Source: Lingula anatina
Taxonomy: Eukaryota; Brachiopoda; Lingulata; Lingulida; Lingulidae
Assembly: GCF_001039355.2 (NCBI RefSeq)
Contig: NW_019775855.1
Location: 152,429-187,999 of the forward strand
Direction of reading: 5' to 3'
Length of the DNA: 35,571 bases
Positions 10,731-21,503 of this stretch are shown here, piece after piece (within the stretch, counting starts at the first letter, position 1; each line of letters starts with the position of its first letter). The notes under the pieces are model-generated. The model made no database searches and was not told where the DNA came from. It saw only the letters and a program-made list of their open reading frames with translations. The position numbers were made by a program, and so were the translations under genes.

Positions 10731-13700
10731 TTTTCTTTGTTTAATCATTTATTGGTGAGAGAGCAGCAGTCATCCAGAGCAACTACAAACTTGTCATTCA
10801 CTTCATTGACCTCTCCACAGCTGTGACTTGGTGAAGACATAACTGGCAAGCCTGTCAGTGTCACATAAATTCATGATTTAAAGAAGGGAAAATAAGCTGT
10901 TTTAAGCAGAGAAACCAACAATGAAAAGCATTCAAAGCCGAAATAGATGAAGTACTTTTTCAAGATGGATTACGATGAGTGGGACTGAGGGATTACCATA
11001 AGAATTTAAAAGAAGTTAAACATATGCTAAGTAGTTCTGTTCAGGAATTCTAGCTCACTTTGTACCATGGTGTATTTTAAGTGGGAAAATTACATAGTGT
11101 TCGTAATAAATTGGGGTTGTGCTTCAATGTGAGAGTTTGGAGGGGGAAGAGAGAAGGGGCAAGCATATAATCTGAGTGAAGTGGTGCACAGAGGACAAAT
11201 GCCTTCATATTCCCAAAACAATTAGAATGCAGATAGTCCAGTATATTTTTTACTGAGTTTACTAGCAATTGCAAGTAATCATGTACACATACCATTTTGA
11301 TGATTGAATGTAAAAGTTTAAAAACATAAATTCATGATTTAAAGAATGTAAAAGGTTTAAAAATATTTTGTATTCAATTTCAGATAGACTTACCTCCTCT
11401 TCCTGTAGTACCAAAGGAAAAACTTAGCATGAGTGAGTTTTACAGCTATTTATTATATTTAATAAAGGCATTTACTTAAATAAGAGAGGATTTTGGTGTA
11501 AACAGTTATTAATAAAAAGAGGGTTGGATAAGAATTATTCAATTTTTGAAGTGCTGCAAAAGTTCTGTATTTTCATGATATACCTGTGATTTAGCTCTAT
11601 TTTGTCTTTAATTTCAGGCGATGCTTGGGACTGTGACAACCAGGCTGTGAGACAGTTAGTAAATGTAGGTATACAATATATATAGTATATACTTGGGACT
11701 GTGACAACCAGGCTGTGAGACAGTTAGTGAATGTAGATATACAATATATAGTATATACTTGGGACTGTGACAACCAGGCTGTTAGTTAGTGAATGTAGGT
11801 ATACAATATATATAGTATATACTTGGGACTGTGACAACCAGGCTGTTAGTTAGTGAATGTAGGTATACAATATATAGTATATACTTGGGACTGTGACAAC
11901 CAGGCTGTTAGTTAGTGAATGTAGGTATATAATATATATAGTATATACTTGGGACTGTGACAACCAGGCTGTGAGACAGTTAGTAAATGTAGGTATACAA
12001 TATATAGTACATACTTAGGACTGTGACAACCAGGCTGTGAGACAGTTAGTGAATGTAGGTATACAATATATAGATGATACTTTTCACCAGTAGTTAATGA
12101 TAATATTTATTATAAATAATGAATATAATAATAAATAATATTCATTATAAAACTGCATTCAGCTGGATTTAAAGTAGTGTGCTAACCAAGACTTATACCC
12201 CGTTCACACTACAGTTGCAAAAATGCGCATTTCTATAATCCGAATTTTTCGTGAGGAATTCGATTCGGTATTGCGTTCACACACGCTAAGCGAAACCGAA
12301 TTACACGTTGAAATTTTCAGGTTTAACTTCCTGTTTTGAACACTCGCGCATGCGCCGCACAGGAAATCTTAAATACCAACAAAAATTTGTGACGACAAAT
12401 GCAACTCTAAAGACATTCCAGCATTCTTGAGAAGTATAAGATGGCAAAATAAGTTTATTTCCTCATGTTGTAGTGAGTGGTGACCTCCAAATACGTTTGG
12501 TGCAATCGCTAAAGTAATAAACAAGCGTTCATAGATACTCCCACTTATCTGCACACATGCGCAGTTAGATCTGTACAGGTGTCGATTCCGGTAAGTTATC
12601 CGGATCGCGCTTAGAAATCCACCTCGCTTGCAGGATTTTGAAAATGCGCATTACAAAAATCCTCTTGCGTTCACACTACTGCATTTATTCGAATTGTGAC
12701 CTAATTCGCAATTTATCCGGATAACTGAGCGTAGTGTGAACGGGGTATTAGTGAAGCCCAGAAGTGACTGTACAGTGCATAGCTTTATAGTAAGTGGAAT
12801 TTTTTGCTAGGTTAAAACCAAATGAACTCTGACTAAAGCCATGAAGTTGAAGTTATACCAAAATTTAACTATAAAACATAAATATTTAATGCTCTTTGTC
12901 TATTTTTAAATAAGTTTTGTGCTTTTATGTAGACAGTTTCTTTGAAAAAGAAAGATGGTAGATTTTCAAGATGTTAATATGGTGAAGGTTAAATTTTGCA
13001 GTGAAAAGAAAAAGAAAGATGAAAGTGAACGTCTATAGGTTGAATTTCCATTTTTCTCAAAACCTTTCAAAACTCCTTACTGTGTGGGATGGGCAGCTAA
13101 ACTAGTTTAAGACTCCTCAAGAAGCCATCTCCTTGGAACCTTTAATCCTGAGCAAGTGGTCTTTTATACCTCATGTTTTTCATCTTTTATTGGAAAATAA
13201 TGAAAAAGTAAACAAGAAGCCAAGGCAAACATTAGAATCTATCGAATCAGAGTGAAAGACCACCTTGATATTTGATATGTTATGCTTCAAAACATACAAG
13301 CGAATGACTAAAGGTTTTATGGCAGCAGTGTTATTGCTATGAATAAATTATGAACAATGGGAATGTTTTATGGAAATTTATTTCAAATTCATCGAGGATG
13401 AAATTTTCTTTGATTGAGTTTGATGAATTGATTTGCTTTAGATCCATGTTTGTTTGGTGTTATCAGAGGGACCAGCTGCTGTGCATTATAGAAATCAATA
13501 GGGAAACGGGCACTCTTTGAAGTGTGCACATGCATAGTAATGAAAGGGAATGTATTATGCATAAAGCTGTTAAGGTTGAAGTTATTACCTTGGAAATGTC
13601 ACCTATATCTGGGTAGTAGACAAGGCCTACATATGTGTAGAATGTGAACATTTTGCATTTCATACTTTGATTAGTTGCCCCTAAGAAGCATGATACACAG

Positions 13701-14850
13701 GATTTACTGTATTTTATTATTTTAAATGATAATTTGGTTTAGAATATCATTTATAGTCAGTAATTTTGTTTTAACAGTTATTAAAAGGTCTGAGTATATA
13801 TTTCAATTTTTTAAAAATGAAAATTATTGTTTGAACATTGTAGCAACTGGCTTAGGTGATAGAATGTAAAGTGAGTGCTATGGCAAGTAAAAAAATAAAT
13901 TAACTTTGTGCATATTGATTTCTTCTGAATTAGTTTTGGTTAATTAAAGTTACTGATGTCTTAAGGAAATGCAAGATGGATTAGAATTTTTTAATTTTAG
14001 AATTTTTTTATTAAGATTTGCCATCACAGAGCCAGATTAACAAAAGCTTGGCTCTGGTGGTAGAGGGATGAAGGTAAAAAGGTATTTAACAGATATTATT
14101 GATTCTATCCAGATTCCCCACCATAAGGCCCGGCCCGTCCGGTTCAAGCCAGGCTATGGCGGCCCAGAGGTCAGAGTGAAGAGTGCACCATCCAGAAGAG
14201 AGCCACTTCAGGAGTGAGTAAACAGGACTTCTGTGAGATTGATATCCAAACTATCACCAAATTCTCCCACTCCAAACTTTCACACAATCAATCAGTTACT
14301 ATTATGGGTCATTTGAAATATTAGGAAAAAGGGCTCTACCTTGAACTTTTTTCATTGATAAATCTGTGATGACAGCTTTTAAATATGTTATATAATCTAC
14401 TTTTGTTAAAAGGGTTATTAATTCATTGTTAAAATGTGTTTTCCAAAACAATCACTTAATCATGCATGCATTCCTTTTATGGCATTAACACTGTACTAGT
14501 AATGATTTTGAACAGTTTAGATATATCCAAAGTTCTGAAATTATTCATAAATCCTTACCGTATTATTGGCTGAAAAACCTATCTATAGACAACCAGTGAT
14601 AATCGTAATCTCTGCATTGATTAATTTTTCTGACTTTGTCTTTCATAATTTTAGAAAAGTGGGATCTGGAGTGTACAGACGGAGAATCTCTACAGATTCT
14701 GAACGTTCTAGTAAATATGGCAGACCCAAACCTCACATCTTGCCAACTATCCAACTCCATAACCCATTCAAGCCACAGGGCAAGTACTTCAAGTATACAG
14801 TGGACTTCTACAAGAAGAAAAATAAAAGTGAATTAGAGAAAACTGATTAA
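10396..14850 (+). CDS. Uncharacterised small protein, five exons, 177 aa
   Basis: I do not recognise this protein. Exons are 10396-10683 (CDS from ATG 10543), 11384-11432, 11618-11664, 14113-14213 and 14655-14850 (TAA). Every junction has GT/AG and the phases agree (0, 1, 0, 2). The N-terminus is Ser/Thr-rich (MSVISTSSVSTSSSG), followed by a helix-like stretch (AAVLRELLIWRGVDLRK), a Pro-rich strip (IDLPPLPVVPKEKL), SDAWDCDNQAVRQLVN, a basic segment (RPVRFKPGYGGPEVRVKS), and a Lys/Tyr-rich C-terminus (PFKPQGKYFKYTVDFYKKK). There is no signal peptide or membrane segment. The composition, basic with Pro/Tyr turns, recalls small axonemal or sperm microtubule-associated proteins, but this is only an impression. 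In the first coding exon a second frame is also open from 10530. I chose the frame that splices cleanly through all later exons. The ATG at 10543 is preceded by several short upstream ORFs in the same exon, so the start is the weakest part of the model; an additional 5' coding exon is possible. Confidence 0.7.
10685..10727. repeat. (TA)n microsatellite at a splice donor
   Basis: About 21 TA dinucleotides begin immediately after the G of the GT donor at 10684, so the donor reads AAG/GTATATAT. The repeat forms the first ~40 bases of the intron and its length could affect 5' splice-site context. Confidence 0.95.
11624..12075 (+). repeat. Exon-derived minisatellite, seven units of 62-68 bp
   Basis: Units start at 11624, 11692, 11758, 11822, 11884, 11948 and 12014. 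Each contains CTTGGGACTGTGACAACCAG (CTTAGGACTG in unit 7), then a GTTAGT segment ending in the GTAGGT (once GTAGAT) donor and a TA-rich spacer. Unit 1 is the real exon 3 of the uncharacterised gene, with its AG acceptor at 11616-11617. The later units keep most of the exon and the donor but have atatact in place of the acceptor. Units 3-5 share a small deletion (CTGTTAGTTAGT), so the array grew partly by amplification of that variant. Confidence 0.92.
12196..12747. mobile_element. MITE, 552 bp, with TIRs TACCCCGTTCACACTAC
   Basis: The left end TACCCCGTTCACACTAC and the right end GTAGTGTGAACGGGGTA are perfect 17-bp inverted repeats. The element is flanked on both sides by TTA (12193-12195 and 12748-12750). 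A TTA target duplication fits the PIF/Harbinger type; a TA duplication with a CCCCGTTCACACTAC terminus (Tc1/mariner-like) is the alternative reading. The interior is GC-richer, has no transposase ORF, and holds further internal copies of the terminal motif (TTGCGTTCACAC near 12273 and 12665) and CCGGATAA/TTATCCGG segments. It sits in the intron between exons 3 and 4 of the uncharacterised gene. Confidence 0.88.
12751..14112 (+). other. Intron 3 remainder of the uncharacterised gene
   Basis: This is AT-rich intron sequence between the MITE and exon 4. I see no coding exon or structured element in it. Confidence 0.45.
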
Positions 14851-15363
14851 GGCAGTCTCTGTCTATTGTAGAAATTTTAGCAGATGCCGAACAGAGAAAT
14901 GATTAGCAGAAAATAAGAATATATAAGAGGAGAAATTTTACAAGGGATGTGTGAATGGAGGAATGATTTGGATATTCTGTAGGAATGTAGTGAAATGTTT
15001 GCATGTATTGTACAACATACATTTTTGTATGATTTGTACCCATCAGTGTAATTTAGACATACAGGCTAGAAACTATGAAATTACATGTGCAAATGCAAGG
15101 AAGGCAGTTCTTCACAAAGTGGAAGCTAATGCTCTGGTCCCAGATGACAACAGAGGGTTGTGAGGAACACAGTGTATCATATACTGCTCATGTAGAGAGA
15201 CACAGCAGGAATAGTGGAATGTGTTCCTATTGATTATGTGATATCCCACAGGGTGTGACTGATAATTTTGTAACAGACTACTAGTGCACCCTGTTTTCAG
15301 AGAGTAATGTTAAGTTACTACACTGGGGTTTAGTGAATACCCTGAAGTTTAGATCTGTGATAA
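14851..15363 (+). other. 3' UTR / downstream region of the uncharacterised gene
   Basis: No further exon is visible after the TAA at 14848-14850. There is no clear AATAAA before the gap. The first clear one after the second copy is at 17939-17944. Confidence 0.35.
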
Positions 15364-15807
15364 NNNNNNNNNNNNNNNNNNNNNNNNNNNNNNNNNNNNN
15401 NNNNNNNNNNNNNNNNNNNNNNNNNNNNNNNNNNNNNNNNNNNNNNNNNNNNNNNNNNNNNNNNNNNNNNNNNNNNNNNNNNNNNNNNNNNNNNNNNNNN
15501 NNNNNNNNNNNNNNNNNNNNNNNNNNNNNNNNNNNNNNNNNNNNNNNNNNNNNNNNNNNNNNNNNNNNNNNNNNNNNNNNNNNNNNNNNNNNNNNNNNNN
15601 NNNNNNNNNNNNNNNNNNNNNNNNNNNNNNNNNNNNNNNNNNNNNNNNNNNNNNNNNNNNNNNNNNNNNNNNNNNNNNNNNNNNNNNNNNNNNNNNNNNN
15701 NNNNNNNNNNNNNNNNNNNNNNNNNNNNNNNNNNNNNNNNNNNNNNNNNNNNNNNNNNNNNNNNNNNNNNNNNNNNNNNNNNNNNNNNNNNNNNNNNNNN
15801 NNNNNNN
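15364..15807. other. Assembly gap (444 N)
   Basis: A run of 444 N separates the two copies of the 1203-bp repeat. Any ORF reported across it is an artefact. Confidence 0.99.
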
Positions 15808-16497
15808 GGCCCAGAGGTCAGAGTGAAGAGTGCACCATCCAGAAGAGAGCCACTTCAGGAGTGAGTAAACAGGACTTCTGTGAGATTGATATCCAAACTA
15901 TCACCAAATTCTCCCACTCCAAACTTTCACACAATCAATCAGTTACTATTATGGGTCATTTGAAATATTAGGAAAAAGGGCTCTACCTTGAACTTTTTTC
16001 ATTGATAAATCTGTGATGACAGCTTTTAAATATGTTATATAATCTACTTTTGTTAAAAGGGTTATTTATTCATTGTTAAAATGTGTTTTCCAAAACAATC
16101 ACTTAATCATGCATGCATTCTTTTTATGGCATTAACACTGTACTAGTAATGATTTTGAACAGTTTAGATATATCCAAAGTTCTGAAATTATTCATAAATC
16201 CTTACCGTATTATTGGCTGAAAAACCTATCTATAGACAACCAGTGATAATCGTAATCTCTGCATTGATTAATTTTTCTGACTTTGTCTTTCATAATTTTA
16301 GAAAAGTGGGATCTGGAGTGTACAGACGGAGAATCTCTACAGATTCTGAACGTTCTAGTAAATATGGCAGACCCAAACCTCACATCTTGCCAACTATCCA
16401 ACTCCATAACCCATTCAAGCCACAGGGCAAGTACTTCAAGTATACAGTGGACTTCTACAAGAAGAAAAATAAAAGTGAATTAGAGAAAACTGATTAA
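15808..16497 (+). pseudogene. Second, partial copy of the uncharacterised gene's exons 4-5 (probably assembly artefact)
   Basis: The end of exon 4 (15808-15860) and all of exon 5 (16302-16497) recur with intact splice sites and the same open frame, encoding the same C-terminus. The start of exon 4 would fall in the gap. As exons 1-3 are not duplicated, this copy cannot encode a full protein. It is probably the same locus assembled twice; if real, it is a tandem duplication of the gene's 3' end that could act as an alternative terminal exon. Confidence 0.75.
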
Positions 16498-17010
16498 GGC
16501 AGTCTCTGTCTATTGTAGAAATTTTAGCAGATGCCGAACAGAGAAATGATTAGCAGAAAATAAGAATATATAAGAGGAGAAATTTTACAAGGGATGTGTG
16601 AATGGAGGAATGATTTGGATATTCTGTAGGAATGTAGTGAAATGTTTGCATGTATTGTACAACATACATTTTTGTATGATTTGTACCCATCAGTGTAATT
16701 TAGACATACAGGCTAGAAACTATGAAATTACATGTGCAAATGCAAGGAAGGCAGTTCTTCACAAAGTGGAAGCTAATGCTCTGGTCCCAGATGACAACAG
16801 AGGGTTGTGAGGAACACAGTGTATCATATACTGCTCATGTAGAGAGACACAGCAGGAATAGTGGAATGTGTTCCTATTGATTATGTGATATCCCACAGGG
16901 TGTGACTGATAATTTTGTAACAGACTACTAGTGCACCCTGTTTTCAGAGAGTAATGTTAAGTTACTACACTGGGGTTTAGTGAATACCCTGAAGTTTAGA
17001 TCTGTGATAA

Positions 17011-20000
17011 ATGGTGAAGGCATGCATTCTTCTCTTACTTTTGTTATGATGTCGAGATATGAACACCAAGAAGCAGATATATAACATAAGATCAGATGCA
17101 TAAGACTGGGTTCCCATACTTAGATCGATCCATCTGGATCGACTTAACTCCCTGGGGGTTCACGCGAAATTGCTATCAGCTCAAGAGGCTTAAATGTCTG
17201 TCACGCCTACCAAATCAGCAAGGGGTAAAAATAATTACCCCCTTACAGTTTTATTAGGCATTTAAGCCAGTTAGTTTGATAGCAATTAAGTGAGACTCCC
17301 CAGGGAGATAGATCGAACCAAATATGTGTGGAAATGGTCCCTAAGATTCATTGGGCATTGTTTGTCAAACACAGTGGCCTAGTATGTTGAATTAGGAATG
17401 TCTTTTTATGTTACTGACTATGCATAATATACTAGTGTAATTCATTTAGTTTACTTTTTATCATTTCTTATAAATGATAATGCACAATATGATTGAATTA
17501 TTTGTTCGTATTCCAAGTACATTTTGTTGCTTGAAAGTTACAGTCTTTTATTCTGCAATGTCAGAGATTAATATGTATGACTGTGTATGAGCAAAATTAT
17601 AATTTAGTGAACATAACAACAGTTCTTGTATACAGCAAGATTCTGTTAGCAAGGTGTCACTGACCTGCCACAGAATTTTATGAGAAAGATCCTTCCTTGG
17701 AAAATTAGACGGAAGATATTTTGATAGTATATATGATATGTTAAGGCAAAAAAGCATTAAATTGCTAAGAATAATGCATTCAATACCTTATATACAGGTA
17801 CACTGTACATGTGCTATTTTTTAGTAGCTCAAGGTCTTCCATTTATTAACATTATAAAATTTTGCTTACATTTTGTATTGGGCAGTTTGAAGCCTATATC
17901 CATGACTTTTGGTGAAGCATTTACCTCTGTGATATTGAAATAAATTGAAATGTTCTGTATGTGTACTGGAGTATGTTAATGTATGATTATCACCGTTTTA
18001 CTTCCCTCTTCAGACTGATGCTCACATAAAGACTTCATATGATATATTCAGACAAATCTTGACTTTTCTCGTACTGAAACTCACTGGGATGTTAAAATTG
18101 TCTTCCAAGTTGAGAAACTCACAAAAATGTGTTAGCTGTACCGTATTTTATAATAGTTAAAACCGGGGTGCACCAACCGCAATAGCTGCGCCACGTCCTC
18201 CCGTAGGAAAGTTGGGTCAATCTTGATATTATAGTGCAGCTCTAGTCTCCGATCAACAAATGGAGTTAAAGGAAAGGAACGAAAAACAAGGCTAATTGGA
18301 TTTTTATCGTTGAATCAAATTATGAAACGTCTCTTGTGCAGACAGTGTGCTTATCATTGCGAAAAAATATCCCCTGGCGTTTAGGTTAATATTAGTGGGC
18401 AAACACTATGAGCTATTAGTCATTGAAAGGACACAACATTACCTCACTTTGAACCGTATGTTTAACGACCCAACAATACTTGGTGCCTTATTAATACCTG
18501 TAATACCATTTTCGGCGAATTTAGGTGCCCGATTTTATTCTTCTTTTACAAACGTATTGAACGGTTATTTTCTTTACTTACACTTAGCGATCATTAGGTT
18601 TATATATTTGATTAAAGACGCGAGTAAACTCTTATGTATTAATCGAAGCCGTCATTCAGCGACATTGTCCCTTTGTGAATGAAAATAAAAGGCAGTTTTG
18701 CGATTAAGTTACGGAAGGTTAAGGCCTTTACTTATGTGAAAGCACCGGGCTGTGCGATTCTTACACGGGTGTGTTAGTCCATAGAACGGGGCATTTCATG
18801 CAAACCCAGTGCAAGGAAATCAAATAAATACTTTATTATAAATGTAGCACCTGCAGGAAAGGTGAAAACGATGAGCGGCCACGGAGACCACGGTGAGAAA
18901 ATATGAAAGGCTTTTACCACTACAAAAACCAGAAAGCCAGGTGAGGTTGAACCTTGTTCCAGCTCCTTTAGTCTTTTAACTTCAGTGTCAGAAAATAAGA
19001 AGATTTGGGGGAAACCCATGTCCCTGTACATAGAATCGCTGCAGCATAGATGAGCCGTGTGTTACGTGTTGCCTGTAGTGAACACGTGAATAATTAATGC
19101 CCATACCACAACGGTATTAATTGATGATTTCAATTAACACTTAACATCACACAAAATCTGTATATGGGTGGTTAAATCTTCTGCAGAAATACATTGTATA
19201 CCTAGTAAAAATATTTCACAGCAGTGTCACTAATAGAGATGGGTCACAACATGTGTATATATTAAGACGGCATCATGGCACGGGAAATGTTCCCACTTGG
19301 GCACAAGCAACGTGGCTTATAGACAAAATTTAAAAGTCTTTTATCAATAAAACTGCCAATACTACGGAACTGTTCGGCAAATTTGTTAATGTCTTTACAT
19401 CGGTTTCTCTTACTGGCATAAAACTTGCAAAAATCGCTCATAATACTCAGGTAAGAACAGCCAGAGGGGAGGATTATTTGCTGAAGTCGCTGTCACGAAA
19501 CTCAAATATGTACCAGTGAAAGCGAAATTACATTACTTAACATGCATTGGTTTACTCTGAAACTATAGGAAACTATACACTCTGTAGTCTGACAGGTGAA
19601 TAAGAGCTGTTGTCTTTACCCGTATTTCACGTATTTGTATTTCCAAAATCCGACTTATCATTACATAACAAGGATTACAACTCGCGTTGGAATTAGCAAT
19701 ATGTCTTATTGGAATAGACTGGTACACAACAGTAACAATGTCATGAAGTTGGAGTAACTCCTTGCGTAATTTGCCCACCCTCGAAAATGAAATCCGGGCA
19801 AACAAGATTAGAGACTGAGTACCAGAAATTTAACAAGTGTTCGGAAAGTTTAGTACATATACATATTTACTATATTCATCATATACGCTCCATTAGTTTC
19901 TCCATTAAGTTCATTCATCGTTATAATGAATGCTGCTTAAGAAAGTAAGTCTCGAACTTAACAGGGAACGAAAGTTTTACGTGGAAATAGGTCATATGTA

Positions 20001-20701
20001 ACGAAGATGCACGGCAATCGAAAAATGAATCGATCGCTTTTAGGACAGATTGTTTGAACTGGATATTCGTTGTTAATTAATGTACGACTCTCTGCTCCAG
20101 GTACCAAAAGAATGCACACTACCTGGGCGTTATAAAAGCGATGAAGTGATGCCAAGGCTGTATTGTGTGGAAGATTTCACGCCTTTGGGGTTATTTAAAG
20201 AACTAATCATTTCTATATTATTCTCGTGGTGCACCAGGGATTCTTTGGAACAAATAATTCGTCTTTGAAATTCCATGGAGGGTAACACAGCTACAGGGGG
20301 AAAGTAGAGAACGGAGTCACAATCTGCGCCCTATGGCTACGCCCTGAGTTCAAATGGCAATAATTATGAAGAGACAAATTTTATATGTTTTTTTTACCAG
20401 ATATATTCTTAACACTTGTTCTGATGGAAGATGGACCCCCTTCCGATGATATTTCAAGAACACAGCGACAGTAAGCATGAATGTACTCGTGTTGCATACA
20501 TATATATAGTAGATGTATGTATATTTAGCACATCTGACCAAGGGTTAATGAAATATATGACCAACCGTCAGACATCAACCTGGAATTTTTGATCAAGCAA
20601 CATAATGAAAATCCAGTTCGCTGGATAAATTAACAAACGCCTTGACTCGCACCTTTCGTACTGTGGACTTCTTAACCGTTGTAAAGTAGTATAGAGGCAG
20701 A
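17011..20701. other. Intergenic region
   Basis: Between the uncharacterised gene and the His-rich gene I see a foldback element (17101-17346), a possible poly(A) signal AATAAA at 17939-17944 on the + strand, and otherwise unassigned AT-rich DNA. Open frames such as 18347-18682 (+) show no recognisable domain and no splice or promoter context. The last few hundred bases presumably contain the promoter and 5' UTR of the gene starting at 20702. Confidence 0.4.
17101..17346. mobile_element. Foldback / MITE-like inverted-repeat element
   Basis: Two arms form a long imperfect hairpin. The left arm (about 17148-17200) begins CTCCCTGGGG and contains AATTGCTATCA and GGCTTAAATG. The reverse complement of the right arm (about 17257-17307) reads CTCCCTGGGG, AATTGCTATCA and GGCTTAAATG in the same order. 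Shorter complementary blocks occur further out (GGTTCGATCT-like sequences) and near the loop (GGGGTAA at 17222 versus TTACCCC). TAAGA flanks both sides (17101-17105, 17342-17346) as a possible target duplication. There is no coding capacity. Confidence 0.7.
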
Positions 20702-21503
20702 ATGCATCAAGATCTGCAGATAGACGATATAGGCGAAGAATGCTTTCACATCATTAATGACATCCAAAACCACGGGCATCATCATCATCACCCTCACCAC
20801 CACCATAAGTATCAGAAGCAGATACCCCTCCTGGACGAACGGGGAAGAGACGTGGTCAGCGTGAGACCGACATCCAAACAGATTGACCTCACCAAAAACA
20901 TTCAAGGACGCACGTCATCGTCGTCATTGTCAGGAGACGACTGTCTGCTAGGTGTGACATCAGCCCACAAAAACAGCGCAAATTTGTCGGATTTCGATGA
21001 CATTAGTTCCATGACGGGGTACTCGGCGGGGGCTGACCGCACCCGGGGTGCACACGCCACCAGTCAGTTCGTTGACCGGCACTACGTGCCTGACCAGCGG
21101 CGCTTTGAACAGCTGATCCACCAAAATGTCACTGAAGACCTGTCAGACTTTGACGAACCTGAATACCACCCCCGCCTACCCAAACAGAAACACGAGTCAA
21201 AGAAATCTAAGAATAAAATTATCGGAAAATCCACAAGCAATAAAAAGACAAGACAGAATAAAGATAATGCTGCCGTGAGAAATACTGCTTTTGCCATCCC
21301 ATGTGATGGGCTGCCTCCCATGGAAGATGTGCATGACCCCCAGTACCTTCCTGGCGGGGTTTCTTCCTGTAAAGTTAAAAGAAATCCAGGAGAAAATAAT
21401 GATTTTCATTACCTTCATTACCCTCAACACCAAATTCGCAGCAAATATCATGGCGGCCCTAGAAACCACACGCAGCATGAAGACAGGAGTGAGACGTTTT
21501 TGG
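20702..21503 (+). CDS. First coding exon of a His-rich, charged protein (267 codons plus one base)
   Basis: The frame is open from ATG 20702 to a consensus donor GTAAGT at 21504, leaving phase 1. The encoded sequence starts MHQDLQIDDIGEECFHII. It has a histidine cluster (HGHHHHHPHHHH, about residues 24-35), a Ser-rich strip (SSSSLSGDD), two acidic repeats (LSDFDD and LSDFDEPEYHP), a Lys-rich stretch (KQKHESKKSKNKIIGK), and a His/Tyr-rich end (FHYLHYPQHQIRSKYH). Codon usage and G+C are clearly higher than in the flanks, supporting real coding. It has no signal peptide or membrane span. RFEQLIHQ followed by acidic residues and EYHP loosely recalls the disordered N-termini of SLC4 anion exchangers, but I cannot claim that. 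The rest of the protein lies downstream, either beyond the window or in the candidate exon at 33574. Confidence 0.75.

Larger units (their letters stand above)
14161..17010. repeat. 1203-bp direct repeat flanking a 444-bp N gap
   Basis: Copy 1 (14161-15363) and copy 2 (15808-17010) have exactly equal length. I saw only a few single-base differences, for example attaattcatt versus atttattcatt and attccttttatgg versus attctttttatgg. Copy 1 stops at the first N and copy 2 starts at the last. The repeat contains most of exon 4, all of exon 5 and the 3' UTR of the uncharacterised gene. Near-identity in introns and UTR alike points to an assembly overlap or two alleles. Confidence 0.92.

Noticed and set aside
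10530-10826. Second open frame over the first coding exon of the uncharacterised gene
   Set aside because: It runs into the TA repeat and does not splice in phase with the later exons; the 10543 frame does.
11624-12075. CRISPR-like array
   Set aside because: Units are contiguous exon-derived tandem repeats with no unique spacers, in a eukaryotic intron.
14563-14760. 65-codon minus-strand frame, repeated at 16210-16407
   Set aside because: It is the shadow of exon 5 on the opposite strand; its repetition only reflects the duplicated segment.
15333-15971. 212-codon open frame
   Set aside because: It crosses the 444-bp N gap; the visible residues are exon 4/intron sequence read through.
18165-18260. 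Possible tRNA or tRNA-derived SINE in a GC-richer patch
   Set aside because: No convincing A/B box pair or cloverleaf was found.
18347-18682. 111-codon + strand frame with hydrophobic stretches
   Set aside because: No recognisable domain, promoter, splice context or second copy; plausible by chance in AT-rich DNA.
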